DNA of 9,783 nucleotides from Candidatus Saccharimonadota bacterium (GTDB lineage Bacteria; Patescibacteriota; Saccharimonadia; Saccharimonadales; Saccharimonadaceae): NCBI GenBank assembly GCA_009777365.1, contig WRLZ01000024.1:1-9783 (forward strand). The letters run 5' to 3'. The notes below the pieces were generated by a model that made no database searches, had not been told where the DNA came from, and was given only the letters and a program-made list of their open reading frames with translations. Of this stretch, positions 1-5,895 are shown one piece after another (the stretch's first letter is position 1; the number at the start of each line of letters is the position of its first letter). The translations under genes and the position numbers were made by a program.

Positions 1-69
1 ATTTTTACCAACATTTCCAGGGCAATCCAAAACACCCGTTCATCGAGGTGGATTGCTCATGGCAAACAT

Positions 70-86
70 GTTGTAAAAATTACAAC
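70..86. repeat. short AT-rich inverted repeat downstream of ddl
   Basis: GTTGTAA (70-76) and TTACAAC (80-86) form a perfect 7-bp stem with a 3-nt loop, about 55 bp past the ddl stop. Neither strand has a convincing U-tract immediately after the stem, so it is at best a weak terminator or an mRNA 3' stabiliser. The stem is AT-rich and could be chance. Confidence 0.3.
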
Positions 87-141
87 AATTCGTCAGCGGC
101 AGTGCGAAAGATGGGGCAAAGCTTTGGTTAACTTACACAAC

Positions 142-1320
142 CTAAAACTGCTCCAAATACCCACTCTCAAAAGTCGAACTCACCACCCGCCTAGCCTCAA
201 AATCACGACGAGCAAATTCCAACAGCTTCAACACCAGATCCACATTATTAATCCCACTCTTCGCAAAATTATGTGCATACAGCCCACCCGGCATCGGGTT
301 CACCTCATTGAAATAAATCAATCCCCCCTTGCTATCAATCAACAAATCCACCCTCGCAATCCCCTGGCACCCAATCGCCTCATACACCCGCCGAGCAATC
401 TCCTCCGAACGTTGGTAAAGCTTCCCAGGCAACTTCGCCGGCACCTCGCTATACCCCTGCGACCCGCCAGCACCTTTTCCGCCACCCCTCTTGGAAGACT
501 TCCCGCCCTTCATATACTTCGTCTCGAAATCAAAAAAATCCTCCGCCTTCGTCAACGGCTTCTCCACGTTCGCCAGCATCAAGTCATCCCCCTGCCCAAT
601 TATCGGCACCGTCACCTCAATCAAATTCTGCACCGCCTCTTCCACAATAACCCTATCATCATAATACGCCGCCACATCAATCGCATTACCAAGATCCTCC
701 CGCTTATCCACCCGCGTAATCCCAATGCTTGACCCTAGATGCGCCGGCTTTACAAAAAGCGGCAATTCCAGCTTCTCCAAGATTTCCTCAATCACCACCT
801 CCGGCTCACCTCGAAATCGAGAAGAAGTATAATGCAAAAACTTCGACGTCGGAATATTATTCGCCACCGCCACTTCCTTTGCCAAAATCTTATTCATCGC
901 CACCGCGCTCGCTTCCATCCTACATCCCACAAACGGCACATCCGCCATTTGCAACAGCCCCATCAAGCTTCCGTCCTCCCCGTTCGTCCCGTGCATCACA
1001 GGAAACACCATATCAATCTTCACCACACGCGGCTTAGCCAACGCCCCCTTAGCCGAAAATACTATCTTTAGCCCATCATTAATATCAACCGCCACCGGCT
1101 TATTCTTCTCGAGGAGCCGCGAGAAATTCGCCAATCTATAATTTTCAATAATCCCAAACTCCTCCCCAGCCCGCCATACACCTTTCTTGTCAATATAAAT
1201 CGGCAAAACTTCCTTGCCCGCCACCTTGAGCGGCTTCACCACATTTGCAATCGCCGAAACAATCGAAATATCATGCTCCGTACTCCGCCCCCCAAAGATC
1301 ACTCCAATCCGCTCACTCAT
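142..1320 (-). CDS. ddl: D-alanine--D-alanine ligase
   Basis: ATP-grasp ligase that makes the D-Ala-D-Ala dipeptide for peptidoglycan precursors in the cytoplasm; 392 aa, longer than most Ddl (about 300-370). The N-terminal motif FGGRSTEHDIS (residues 9-19) carries the Glu expected to contact the first D-Ala. HGTNGEDGSLMG lies at 110-121, MNK at 142-144, the ATP-binding KPAHLGSSIG at 191-200, VEEA at 226-229, ARVD at 322-325 and the metal-binding NEVNPMPG at 338-345. The omega-loop segment DFFDFETKY (261-269) keeps the final Tyr that in studied Ddl enzymes favours D-Ala over D-lactate; two other usual tyrosines are Phe here. A Gly/Lys/Ser-rich stretch (272-288) enlarges the loop. The start is ATG at 1320 behind a GAGGAGG ribosome binding site. 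It is the last gene of the rmuC block, 16 bp after the membrane-protein gene. The family call is secure; D-Ala specificity is inferred. Confidence 0.95.
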   Translation of the reverse strand: MSERIGVIFGGRSTEHDISIVSAIANVVKPLKVAGKEVLPIYIDKKGVWRAGEEFGIIENYRLANFSRLLEKNKPVAVDINDGLKIVFSAKGALAKPRVVKIDMVFPVMHGTNGEDGSLMGLLQMADVPFVGCRMEASAVAMNKILAKEVAVANNIPTSKFLHYTSSRFRGEPEVVIEEILEKLELPLFVKPAHLGSSIGITRVDKREDLGNAIDVAAYYDDRVIVEEAVQNLIEVTVPIIGQGDDLMLANVEKPLTKAEDFFDFETKYMKGGKSSKRGGGKGAGGSQGYSEVPAKLPGKLYQRSEEIARRVYEAIGCQGIARVDLLIDSKGGLIYFNEVNPMPGGLYAHNFAKSGINNVDLVLKLLEFARRDFEARRVVSSTFESGYLEQF

Positions 1321-1336
1321 AACTCCTCCTCGCTAT

Positions 1337-2470
1337 CTACATTCTATCATACAATTCCACAACTCGTAACCTAACCTCCTGATACCTCACCCTCGCCTCA
1401 CGATTCCTAAAAAACCTCTCAATATTATCAATCACATCCTTCTCCGTAAATGTCGGCCGCTCCCCCACATTTCCCCATACATAATACGGCTTCACATCAA
1501 AATCCGAATGCTCCCGCCAATCGCTACTGAAATTATACGTCGCCATGTTCACAGGATCATTTTCCGCCGTCAAGAGTATCCCTTGCTTATTATAAACCGC
1601 CTCGCTCCTCCCGTCCTCGCTCAAGAACTTTATATTATATTCCCCATCCTCCCCAAACATATGATACGCCGAAGAAAACGGCGTCGATATTCTCCACCGC
1701 ACCTCACTCCTCCCCGCAAGAAGATCCTCCAAAGTCTCCGGCGCATAATTCAAATAATTCCGTAACAAATGCTGCTCAAGCGTCAACGGCCCTCCCTGCA
1801 ACCTTATAAATCTTAAAACTTCATCATAAACCCACCCCCGCTCTCGCAACGTCCTATCCTGAAAAAACTCCGGCTCGTTTTTGATCCTATGGATCAGCGT
1901 ATCGAAATTCGGCACATTTGCCACCGAAAAATGCCCCAGCTCCGCCACCCTCGCCTCATAAGCCTCAATCCCCGCTGGCCTCTCCAACGCCGCATTCGCT
2001 CCAATATAAACCCCATGTGCAACGATAATCACGATAATCGGCAACCCATAAAGAACCCGCAGAAAATGCCTAAACACTATCATCTTCTTCGACTTATATT
2101 TCATCATCATACTACACGTGAACATAAGCACCGCTATAATCAACATCGCCAACACCCCCGTCAGCAACCATCTCTCTCTCGCCCAAATCGCAAACTCATA
2201 CCAATCGCTAAGCCACGGCCCAAACATCCGTATCGCCCAAAACCCACTCACATAATCATCGGAAGCAAGCGACTCAACCGCCAAAATCCCAAGTATAATT
2301 AGCCACGTAAGCATCACCAAAATCGGCACAATCCTCTGCATCACATATCTATACAACCCATGCGCCACAAATTTCGTGAACGTACCAAGAAACCTCGTGA
2401 TAAACCTAAGCCGCTTCCGTTGCTTCGGAGTATCAGCAAAAACTTCAATCAGCCTTTCTTCTTGTTCCAT
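1337..2470 (-). CDS. membrane protein with three TM helices and a soluble C-terminal domain
   Basis: I do not recognise the family. The 377-aa product starts with about 45 polar, Arg/Lys-rich residues. Three hydrophobic helices follow at about residues 47-68, 101-122 and 138-158. The remaining C-terminal part of roughly 215 residues is soluble and charged, with no Cys pairs or obvious catalytic motif. The positive residues before TM1 and after TM2 suggest a cytoplasmic N-terminus and, with three spans, a C-terminal domain on the outside; this topology is inferred. The gene begins 2 bp after the rmuC stop and ends 16 bp before ddl, so the three are very probably cotranscribed. Placement next to Ddl makes an envelope role possible but not shown. 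Coding is supported by length, consistent codon use and the tight packing. Confidence 0.85.
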   Translation of the reverse strand: MEQEERLIEVFADTPKQRKRLRFITRFLGTFTKFVAHGLYRYVMQRIVPILVMLTWLIILGILAVESLASDDYVSGFWAIRMFGPWLSDWYEFAIWARERWLLTGVLAMLIIAVLMFTCSMMMKYKSKKMIVFRHFLRVLYGLPIIVIIVAHGVYIGANAALERPAGIEAYEARVAELGHFSVANVPNFDTLIHRIKNEPEFFQDRTLRERGWVYDEVLRFIRLQGGPLTLEQHLLRNYLNYAPETLEDLLAGRSEVRWRISTPFSSAYHMFGEDGEYNIKFLSEDGRSEAVYNKQGILLTAENDPVNMATYNFSSDWREHSDFDVKPYYVWGNVGERPTFTEKDVIDNIERFFRNREARVRYQEVRLRVVELYDRM

Positions 2471-2472
2471 AA

Positions 2473-3555
2473 TTATTCTTCGTTCACACTAGTTTTATTA
2501 ACACCAAACGCCTCAATTTGCCTCTCGCCCCCAGCCACCGAAACAATATCTTTGTCAATTTTCTCAAGTTCCTTATGCGTGCTATTATACGCATTCACAG
2601 TCGTATCAAGCGACTTCCCAAGCTTCATCAAATATTCCTCAAACTTCGCGATATGCCCACCCAGCTTCGCAACCTTCCCCTGAATCTCCCGCGCATCCTT
2701 CTCGATTCGTAGCGACCTGAGCCCCTGCAAAACCGTTTGCAAATATGCCATGAAACTTGTCGGCGAAACAATTATCACCTTCCTATCCCGAAACGCATAC
2801 TCGATCAAATCCCGGCCCGAAGCTCCCGCCCCAACTCCCGCAATCAGCAGGTCATAATAAAGCGCCTCACTCGGAATAAACATAAAAGCAAAATCCATCG
2901 TATTCTCATTCGGCCTAATATATTTCGCCGTCTCATCAATCCGACTCTTGAGGTCATTCTTCACTACTTTCATCAGCTCATCCCGCCTCGCCTTATCACC
3001 CTCATTCACCATCCTATTATAATTTTCCAAACTAAATTTGCTATCAATCGGCAAAATCTTCCCCTTATCAAGGAAAATCACCGCATCCACCAAGTCGCCA
3101 TTCCTAAACTTATACTGCATCTGATACTGACTTGTCGCCAGAACATTTTGCAACACACTCTCGAGATAAAACTCGCCAAACACCCCCCGCTGCTTCGGAT
3201 TCTGCAACACATTCTGCAAAGTCTTCAACTCATCCGCCACGCTCACCACACGCTTATTCGTCTCCTCGAACTTAGCCAACCGCGCCGAAACGTCCGAAAC
3301 AATCCTCCCGCTCTCCGCAAACTGCTTCTCCAAGCTCGTCGCCGTCTTCTCGCTCATCTGCGTCATCCTATCCCCAAAGCTCTCATTCAGCTCCGCCACC
3401 GTCCGAGAAAGCTCCGTAATATCCTGCTTCAGCATCGACGCCACCGCCCCATCCGACCCACCCCGAAGCTTCCTCGACCTAGAAATCATAATCACAATAA
3501 CCACCGCCATAACCGCCACCACCCCCACCAGCCCCCAAACCAACCAATCTACCAT
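2473..3555 (-). CDS. rmuC: RmuC-family DNA recombination/nuclease-fold protein
   Basis: RmuC proteins limit DNA inversions and rearrangements at short repeats and belong to the PD-(D/E)XK nuclease superfamily; the exact activity is poorly known. The 360-aa product has an N-terminal membrane anchor (about residues 3-24) and a coiled-coil stretch (about 40-120). The RmuC core starts at GVFGEFYLE (124-132), followed by VDAVIFLDKGKILPIDSKF with D157 and the D171-x-K173 pair, then the conserved IVSPTSFMAYLQT block near 260. Length and domain order are normal for the family. The ATG at 3555 follows AAGGAGGT with about 10 nt spacing. It is the first gene of a three-gene block with the membrane protein and ddl. 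Its upstream region holds the 129-nt inverted repeat. Confidence 0.92.
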   Translation of the reverse strand: MVDWLVWGLVGVVAVMAVVIVIMISRSRKLRGGSDGAVASMLKQDITELSRTVAELNESFGDRMTQMSEKTATSLEKQFAESGRIVSDVSARLAKFEETNKRVVSVADELKTLQNVLQNPKQRGVFGEFYLESVLQNVLATSQYQMQYKFRNGDLVDAVIFLDKGKILPIDSKFSLENYNRMVNEGDKARRDELMKVVKNDLKSRIDETAKYIRPNENTMDFAFMFIPSEALYYDLLIAGVGAGASGRDLIEYAFRDRKVIIVSPTSFMAYLQTVLQGLRSLRIEKDAREIQGKVAKLGGHIAKFEEYLMKLGKSLDTTVNAYNSTHKELEKIDKDIVSVAGGERQIEAFGVNKTSVNEE

Positions 3556-3600
3556 AAACCTACAACCTCCTTATTTTTGTAATTTGAAACCCTACTCTGG

Positions 3601-3729
3601 GTAATTCTGGAAATATTTTGATGAAGCCCTAGGAAAAGCCGCGGAGCGTAAGGGAGGGTGTATTCATTATACCCCGACCGCGCACCGCAAGGCTTTGACA
3701 ACGGGCTTCGCAAAATAGGCCAGAATTAC
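3601..3729. repeat. 129-nt nested inverted repeat (long hairpin element)
   Basis: The whole interval folds on itself. The arms in order are GTAATTCTGG (3601-3610)/CCAGAATTAC (3720-3729), TATTTTG (3614-3620)/CAAAATA (3711-3717), GAAGCCC (3623-3629)/GGGCTTC (3703-3709), AAAGCC (3635-3640)/GGCTTT (3691-3696), GCGG (3641-3644)/CCGC (3685-3688), and an apical GGGTGTA (3656-3662)/TATACCC (3668-3674) with one G-T pair and loop TTCAT. That is about 40 paired positions with only small interior loops until the tip. It overlaps the TAA stop (3726-3728) of the 175-aa gene and lies 45 bp upstream of rmuC. No U-tract follows on either strand, so it is not a standard terminator. It could be a palindromic mobile element (REP/MITE-like), an mRNA 3' structure, or a hairpin non-coding RNA. 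The apical sequence does not carry the SRP RNA signature. Confidence 0.85.
3666..3671 (-). promoter_or_regulatory. possible -10 element for the rmuC operon
   Basis: On the minus strand the sequence reads TATAAT, placed so that transcription would begin about 100 nt upstream of the rmuC ATG. There is no recognisable -35 hexamer at 16-18 bp spacing and no TG extension. The hexamer lies inside the near-palindrome GGGTGTA-TTCAT-TATACCC at the tip of the long inverted repeat. Treat it as a candidate only. Confidence 0.35.
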
Positions 3730-4253
3730 AAGGCGGCCTCAACAGCAGCCCACCCCGCCTCCTCATTACTCTCCGGCACAAAAATCGCAACCTGCTGCCC
3801 AACATTAATCCTAAAATACGTCACACTCGCCAAAAGTATCATATACTCCTTGCCGCTCGCCTCCACGAAGTACTTGCCATCATGATACACGAGCGTCCCG
3901 ATCAACTGCTTACGTGGCACTGGTCCAATCTGCTTATAGAGCATCTTGCCATTTTCATCAATCGTCAGCTTCATAATATCGCCCTCAACCAACTTCGACT
4001 TGCTCGCATAGTTGGCTGGAACCGGATAGACTTTCCCGTCATCCTGTCCAATCATCTGCTGCCCATCAAAAAACCCTTCAATAACTTTCCCATCAATCGG
4101 CTCGCTACTTTTGTGCGCTTTGTTTTCCGCAATTACCAAGCCGCCCTCCCCAAGGACGCTCATGAGCATTTCCCGCGCCGCCGCCAAATTAGTCTCAGCG
4201 TCTTGGAGCAAACTCCTAAGTCTCTTTATTTGCTTATCTGGTAATTCTGCCAT
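3726..4253 (-). CDS. unrecognised 175-aa protein: N-terminal coiled coil plus beta-rich C-terminal part
   Basis: I do not recognise the family. Residues 1-33 look like an amphipathic or coiled-coil helix with heptad-like Leu spacing. Polar residues follow, then a glycine-punctuated beta-strand region (about 50-175) that looks like two small barrel modules; segments such as IEGFFDGQQMIG, VPANYASKSKLVEGD and QLIGTLVYHDGKYFVEASG alternate hydrophobic residues with turns. There is no signal peptide, TM segment or Cys. The coiled coil followed by barrels resembles the layout of proteasomal-ATPase N-terminal regions, but no ATPase domain is present, so that similarity is only architectural. The ATG at 4253 follows AAGAGGT with good spacing. 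The gene has its own promoter and sits next to rplJ-rplL in the same orientation, separated by a terminator. It is clearly coding; function unknown. Confidence 0.88.
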   Translation of the reverse strand: MAELPDKQIKRLRSLLQDAETNLAAAREMLMSVLGEGGLVIAENKAHKSSEPIDGKVIEGFFDGQQMIGQDDGKVYPVPANYASKSKLVEGDIMKLTIDENGKMLYKQIGPVPRKQLIGTLVYHDGKYFVEASGKEYMILLASVTYFRINVGQQVAIFVPESNEEAGWAAVEAAL

Positions 4254-4280
4254 GATCTACCTCTTTTTCTTTCCTTTATT

Positions 4281-4300
4281 TTGGCATCTCGCTATGCCAA
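4281..4300 (-). promoter_or_regulatory. leader hairpin upstream of the 175-aa gene
   Basis: TTGGCAT (4281-4287) and ATGCCAA (4294-4300) form a perfect 7-bp stem with a 6-nt loop inside the about 60-nt 5' leader of the 175-aa gene, some 28 nt upstream of its start codon. It may stabilise the transcript or shape ribosome access. No known riboswitch motif is evident. Confidence 0.45.
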
Positions 4301-4320
4301 CTCCCCCTTTTCTCCCCTCC

Positions 4321-4349
4321 ATTATAGCTTGCAATACTCCCAAAGTCAA
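4321..4349 (-). promoter_or_regulatory. sigma70-type promoter of the 175-aa gene
   Basis: On the minus strand TTGACT (4349-4344) and a perfect TATAAT (4326-4321) are separated by exactly 17 bp. The predicted start of transcription near 4314 gives a purine-rich leader of about 60 nt. This matches consensus closely and explains independent expression of the gene downstream of the rplL terminator. Confidence 0.8.
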
Positions 4350-4388
4350 GCCTTTTCGCCCTTTTTCTCCATTTTTCCCCAATTTCCC

Positions 4389-4426
4389 TTGACTTTCTTG
4401 ACAAAGTGTGCTATAATGTGCATAAT
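4389..4426 (+). promoter_or_regulatory. strong plus-strand promoter(s) facing the 3' end of rplL
   Basis: TTGACT (4389-4394), N17, TATAAT (4412-4417) is a near-consensus promoter with a TGTGC extension. A second overlapping pair, TTGACA (4398-4403), N17, CATAAT (4421-4426), has equally ideal spacing. Both point rightward, toward the convergent rplL gene. No established gene lies directly downstream on this strand, so the product would be a small RNA, a small protein or an antisense transcript. Confidence 0.7.
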
Positions 4427-4540
4427 GAGAGGAATGTTCCTCTGATACATCTAAAACAAGCCCAGAAAAGAGCCCCGATTATCGAAGCTCTTCTCCTTCT
4501 TATAACAATTCCGTGGGTTATCTGGTTGCTCGGATTATAG
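4418..4540 (+). CDS. candidate 40-aa single-TM small protein, or small RNA
   Basis: A GTG at 4418 opens a 40-codon frame ending with TAG at 4538-4540, overlapping the rplL stop tail-to-tail. The product would have a polar, basic N-terminal half and a C-terminal hydrophobic helix containing [20 protein letters not shown]. Against coding: the GTG lies almost inside the -10 of the promoter, no ribosome binding site precedes it, and no ATG/GTG/TTG occurs later in frame. The same interval also fits a small RNA: a 5' hairpin AGAGGAA-TG-TTCCTCT (4428-4443) right after the expected start point, then the 4468-4492 stem, which on this strand is followed by a pyrimidine-rich run. The two readings cannot be separated from sequence alone. 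Confidence 0.25.
   Translation: MHNERNVPLIHLKQAQKRAPIIEALLLLITIPWVIWLLGL
4464..4494 (-). terminator. intrinsic terminator of the rplJ-rplL operon
   Basis: On the minus strand AAGAGCTTCGA / TCGGGGCTCTT forms an 11-bp stem (two U-G pairs) with a UAA loop, immediately followed by TTTTCT. It lies about 40 nt past the rplL stop. This is a normal Rho-independent terminator, and it separates the stalk operon from the 175-aa gene downstream. The reverse complement also gives a stem followed by pyrimidines, so it may act weakly in both directions. Confidence 0.8.
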
Positions 4541-4912
4541 CAATTCGACAGTAGCACCAGCTTCCTCAAGAGTCTTCTTGAGAGCTTCTGCCTCGTCTTT
4601 TGCCACTTTTTCTTTAACCATGGCTGGAGCGCCATCAACGATAGCCTTAGCTTCGCCAAGCCCCAAACCTGTAGCCTCTTTAACAGCCTTAATGACCGCA
4701 ATCTTCTGTGCGCCAGCATCTTTAAGCTGAACGTTATACTCGCTCTTGGCTTCCTCTGCTGCTGCGCCCGCTACTGCTGGACCAGCCGCTACTGCAACCG
4801 CTGCCGCAGCTGGCTCAATACCATACTCATCCTTCAAAATGTTCTTCAATTCGTTGACTTCCAATACTGTCAACTTGACCATCTCTTCGGCCAATTTCTT
4901 TACATCTGCCAT
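4535..4912 (-). CDS. rplL: 50S ribosomal protein L7/L12
   Basis: Stalk protein, present as dimers bound to L10, that recruits and stimulates translational GTPases. The 125-aa product has the N-terminal dimerisation helices (about 1-33), an Ala/Val/Gly-rich hinge (about 34-56) and the globular C-terminal domain with [20 protein letters not shown] and the closing alternating Glu/Lys helix. Length is typical. The ATG at 4912 follows AAAGGATTG, a moderate ribosome binding site. It lies 82 nt downstream of rplJ with a hairpin in the gap, and is followed by a terminator. The C-terminal end is overlapped tail-to-tail by a candidate plus-strand small ORF. Confidence 0.97.
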   Translation of the reverse strand: MADVKKLAEEMVKLTVLEVNELKNILKDEYGIEPAAAAVAVAAGPAVAGAAAEEAKSEYNVQLKDAGAQKIAVIKAVKEATGLGLGEAKAIVDGAPAMVKEKVAKDEAEALKKTLEEAGATVELL

Positions 4913-4951
4913 ATTTTCAATCCTTTCAAATTTATCTAAACCACTCCGTCA

Positions 4952-4970
4952 TGTCGGACTTGCTCCGACA
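4952..4970 (-). promoter_or_regulatory. hairpin between rplJ and rplL
   Basis: TGTCGGA (4952-4958) and TCCGACA (4964-4970) make a perfect 7-bp GC-rich stem with a 5-nt loop within the 82-nt rplJ-rplL spacer. No U-tract follows, so it should not terminate transcription. A likely role is processing or stabilising the rplL end of the mRNA, since L7/L12 is needed in several copies per L10. The role is inferred. Confidence 0.55.
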
Positions 4971-4994
4971 ACCCATGTTATTTGATCACAAAAA

Positions 4995-5516
4995 CTACTG
5001 TGCCTTTGCCTCAACACCATCCAGTAGACCATGCAAATTGCCCGAAAGCGCATTTGTAGTGTCATGTACCGGTGATAGAAGTTGAGCAACCACCTCAGCA
5101 ATAAGCTGATTCTTACTTGGAAGCTTCGCCAGAGCCTTTACTTCGCTCTCTGCTAGCAACGCGCCTTCGCCAGAAAACGCACCCCTAATTCCCAAAGCCT
5201 CATGGTCTGCCGCAAACTTATCCAAAACCTGCGCCGGTGCAACTTCATCACTATCACTAGTAGCATAAAGCAATTGCCCCTTCAAGGCGCTCGTTTCCAA
5301 GTTTTTATAAGTATCAAGATCCTGCAAAGCCACTTTTACCAAGCGGTTCTTCACAACATTGATGCTTACCCCAGCTTCCCTCGCCAAAAGACGCAGCGCC
5401 TGAACATCAGCGACACTAAGCCCCTGATACTCCGCAAACACCGTCATCTTGGCATTTTCCAAGTTTTCCTTCATTTTTGCAACCAAAGTCTCTTTTTTAT
5501 CACGACTAATCGCCAT
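4995..5516 (-). CDS. rplJ: 50S ribosomal protein L10
   Basis: Base of the ribosomal stalk: the N-terminal globular part binds 23S rRNA and the C-terminal helix carries L7/L12 dimers. The 173-aa protein is of normal length. It shows the family N-terminus with helix 1 followed by AEYQGLSVADVQALR and the INVVKNRLVKVAL block (residues about 50-65). The ATG at 5516 follows GAGGAGAT. The gene is preceded by a leader of about 195 nt containing an L10-binding-type motif and by its own promoter, so it starts the operon; rplK and rplA are not adjacent, unlike in many bacteria. Confidence 0.96.
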   Translation of the reverse strand: MAISRDKKETLVAKMKENLENAKMTVFAEYQGLSVADVQALRLLAREAGVSINVVKNRLVKVALQDLDTYKNLETSALKGQLLYATSDSDEVAPAQVLDKFAADHEALGIRGAFSGEGALLAESEVKALAKLPSKNQLIAEVVAQLLSPVHDTTNALSGNLHGLLDGVEAKAQ

Positions 5517-5631
5517 ATCTTATCTCCTCGGTTACTATTTTATCAAATTCTCCGCCCATCCCAGCAAAACTCGCCAAAACGCACGGAACTTACCCACGAA
5601 TTGTTAAACACCTCACCATCCTCGACTTACT

Positions 5632-5708
5632 CTAGTTTTCTAGGTAGCAAATTAAGCATTCTCGGGCCGTTACCGACCCAATTACGCAGCCACTGTCTTT
5701 GAGAACTG
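5632..5708 (-). ncRNA. L10 leader RNA (autoregulatory element of rplJ-rplL)
   Basis: Read on the minus strand, the 5' leader contains TCTCAAAGACAGTGGC and, downstream, GCTTAATTTGCTACCTAGA. GUGGC pairs with GCUAC, and between them GGGUCG-GUAA-CGGCCC forms a 6-bp stem capped by a GNRA tetraloop. The AAGACAG ... CUUAAU ... CUNCC arrangement is what I know from the bacterial L10 leader, where the L10-(L12)4 complex binds and represses its own operon. A CTAG-AAAA-CTAG mini-hairpin follows. I see no clear terminator or anti-terminator in the remaining 115 nt, so control may act on translation. Identification is from remembered consensus, not a covariance-model search. Confidence 0.72.
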
Positions 5709-5718
5709 TGATACCCCT

Positions 5719-5747
5719 ATTTTAGCACACTTTCCCCCAAAATGCAA
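5719..5747 (-). promoter_or_regulatory. promoter of the rplJ-rplL operon
   Basis: On the minus strand TTGCAT (5747-5742), N17, TAAAAT (5724-5719) with a TGTGC extension before the -10. Expected transcription start is near 5712, which places the L10-type motif right at the 5' end of the mRNA. It lies back-to-back with the plus-strand promoter at 5766-5794. Confidence 0.7.
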
Positions 5748-5765
5748 GCTTTTAGCCAAAATCCC

Positions 5766-5794
5766 TTGACTTTATCCACGATGTGTTATATAAT
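5766..5794 (+). promoter_or_regulatory. promoter of the 57-aa plus-strand gene
   Basis: TTGACT (5766-5771), N17, TATAAT (5789-5794), near-consensus. The expected start near 5801 gives a leader of about 95 nt with a possible CGCACC (5817-5822)/GGTGCG (5859-5864) stem. It diverges from the rplJ promoter; the two -35 elements are only about 18 bp apart. Confidence 0.75.
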
Positions 5795-5895
5795 CAAACC
5801 CACAAAGATCGCCCATCGCACCTTTATATAACTAGCGTAAAATATTCCCGCGAAAACCGGTGCGCCGAGCCATCGAACCAAAGGAGGTGAAACCA

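Noticed and set aside
124..732. Long plus-strand open frame opposite ddl
   Set aside because: It is antisense to a gene with complete Ddl motifs; its His/Arg/Pro/Ile-rich composition is typical of a shadow frame.
2737..3582. 281-codon plus-strand open frame opposite rmuC
   Set aside because: Low-complexity Arg/His/Leu-rich translation with no motif, fully explained by the codon bias of rmuC on the other strand.
3601..3729. SRP (4.5S) RNA as identity of the long hairpin
   Set aside because: Size and long-hairpin shape fit, but the apical loop and asymmetric loop sequences that bind Ffh are absent.
5860..5895. GTG start at 5860 for the small plus-strand gene
   Set aside because: The ideal ribosome binding site at 5879-5889 serves the ATG at 5896; nothing comparable precedes the GTG.
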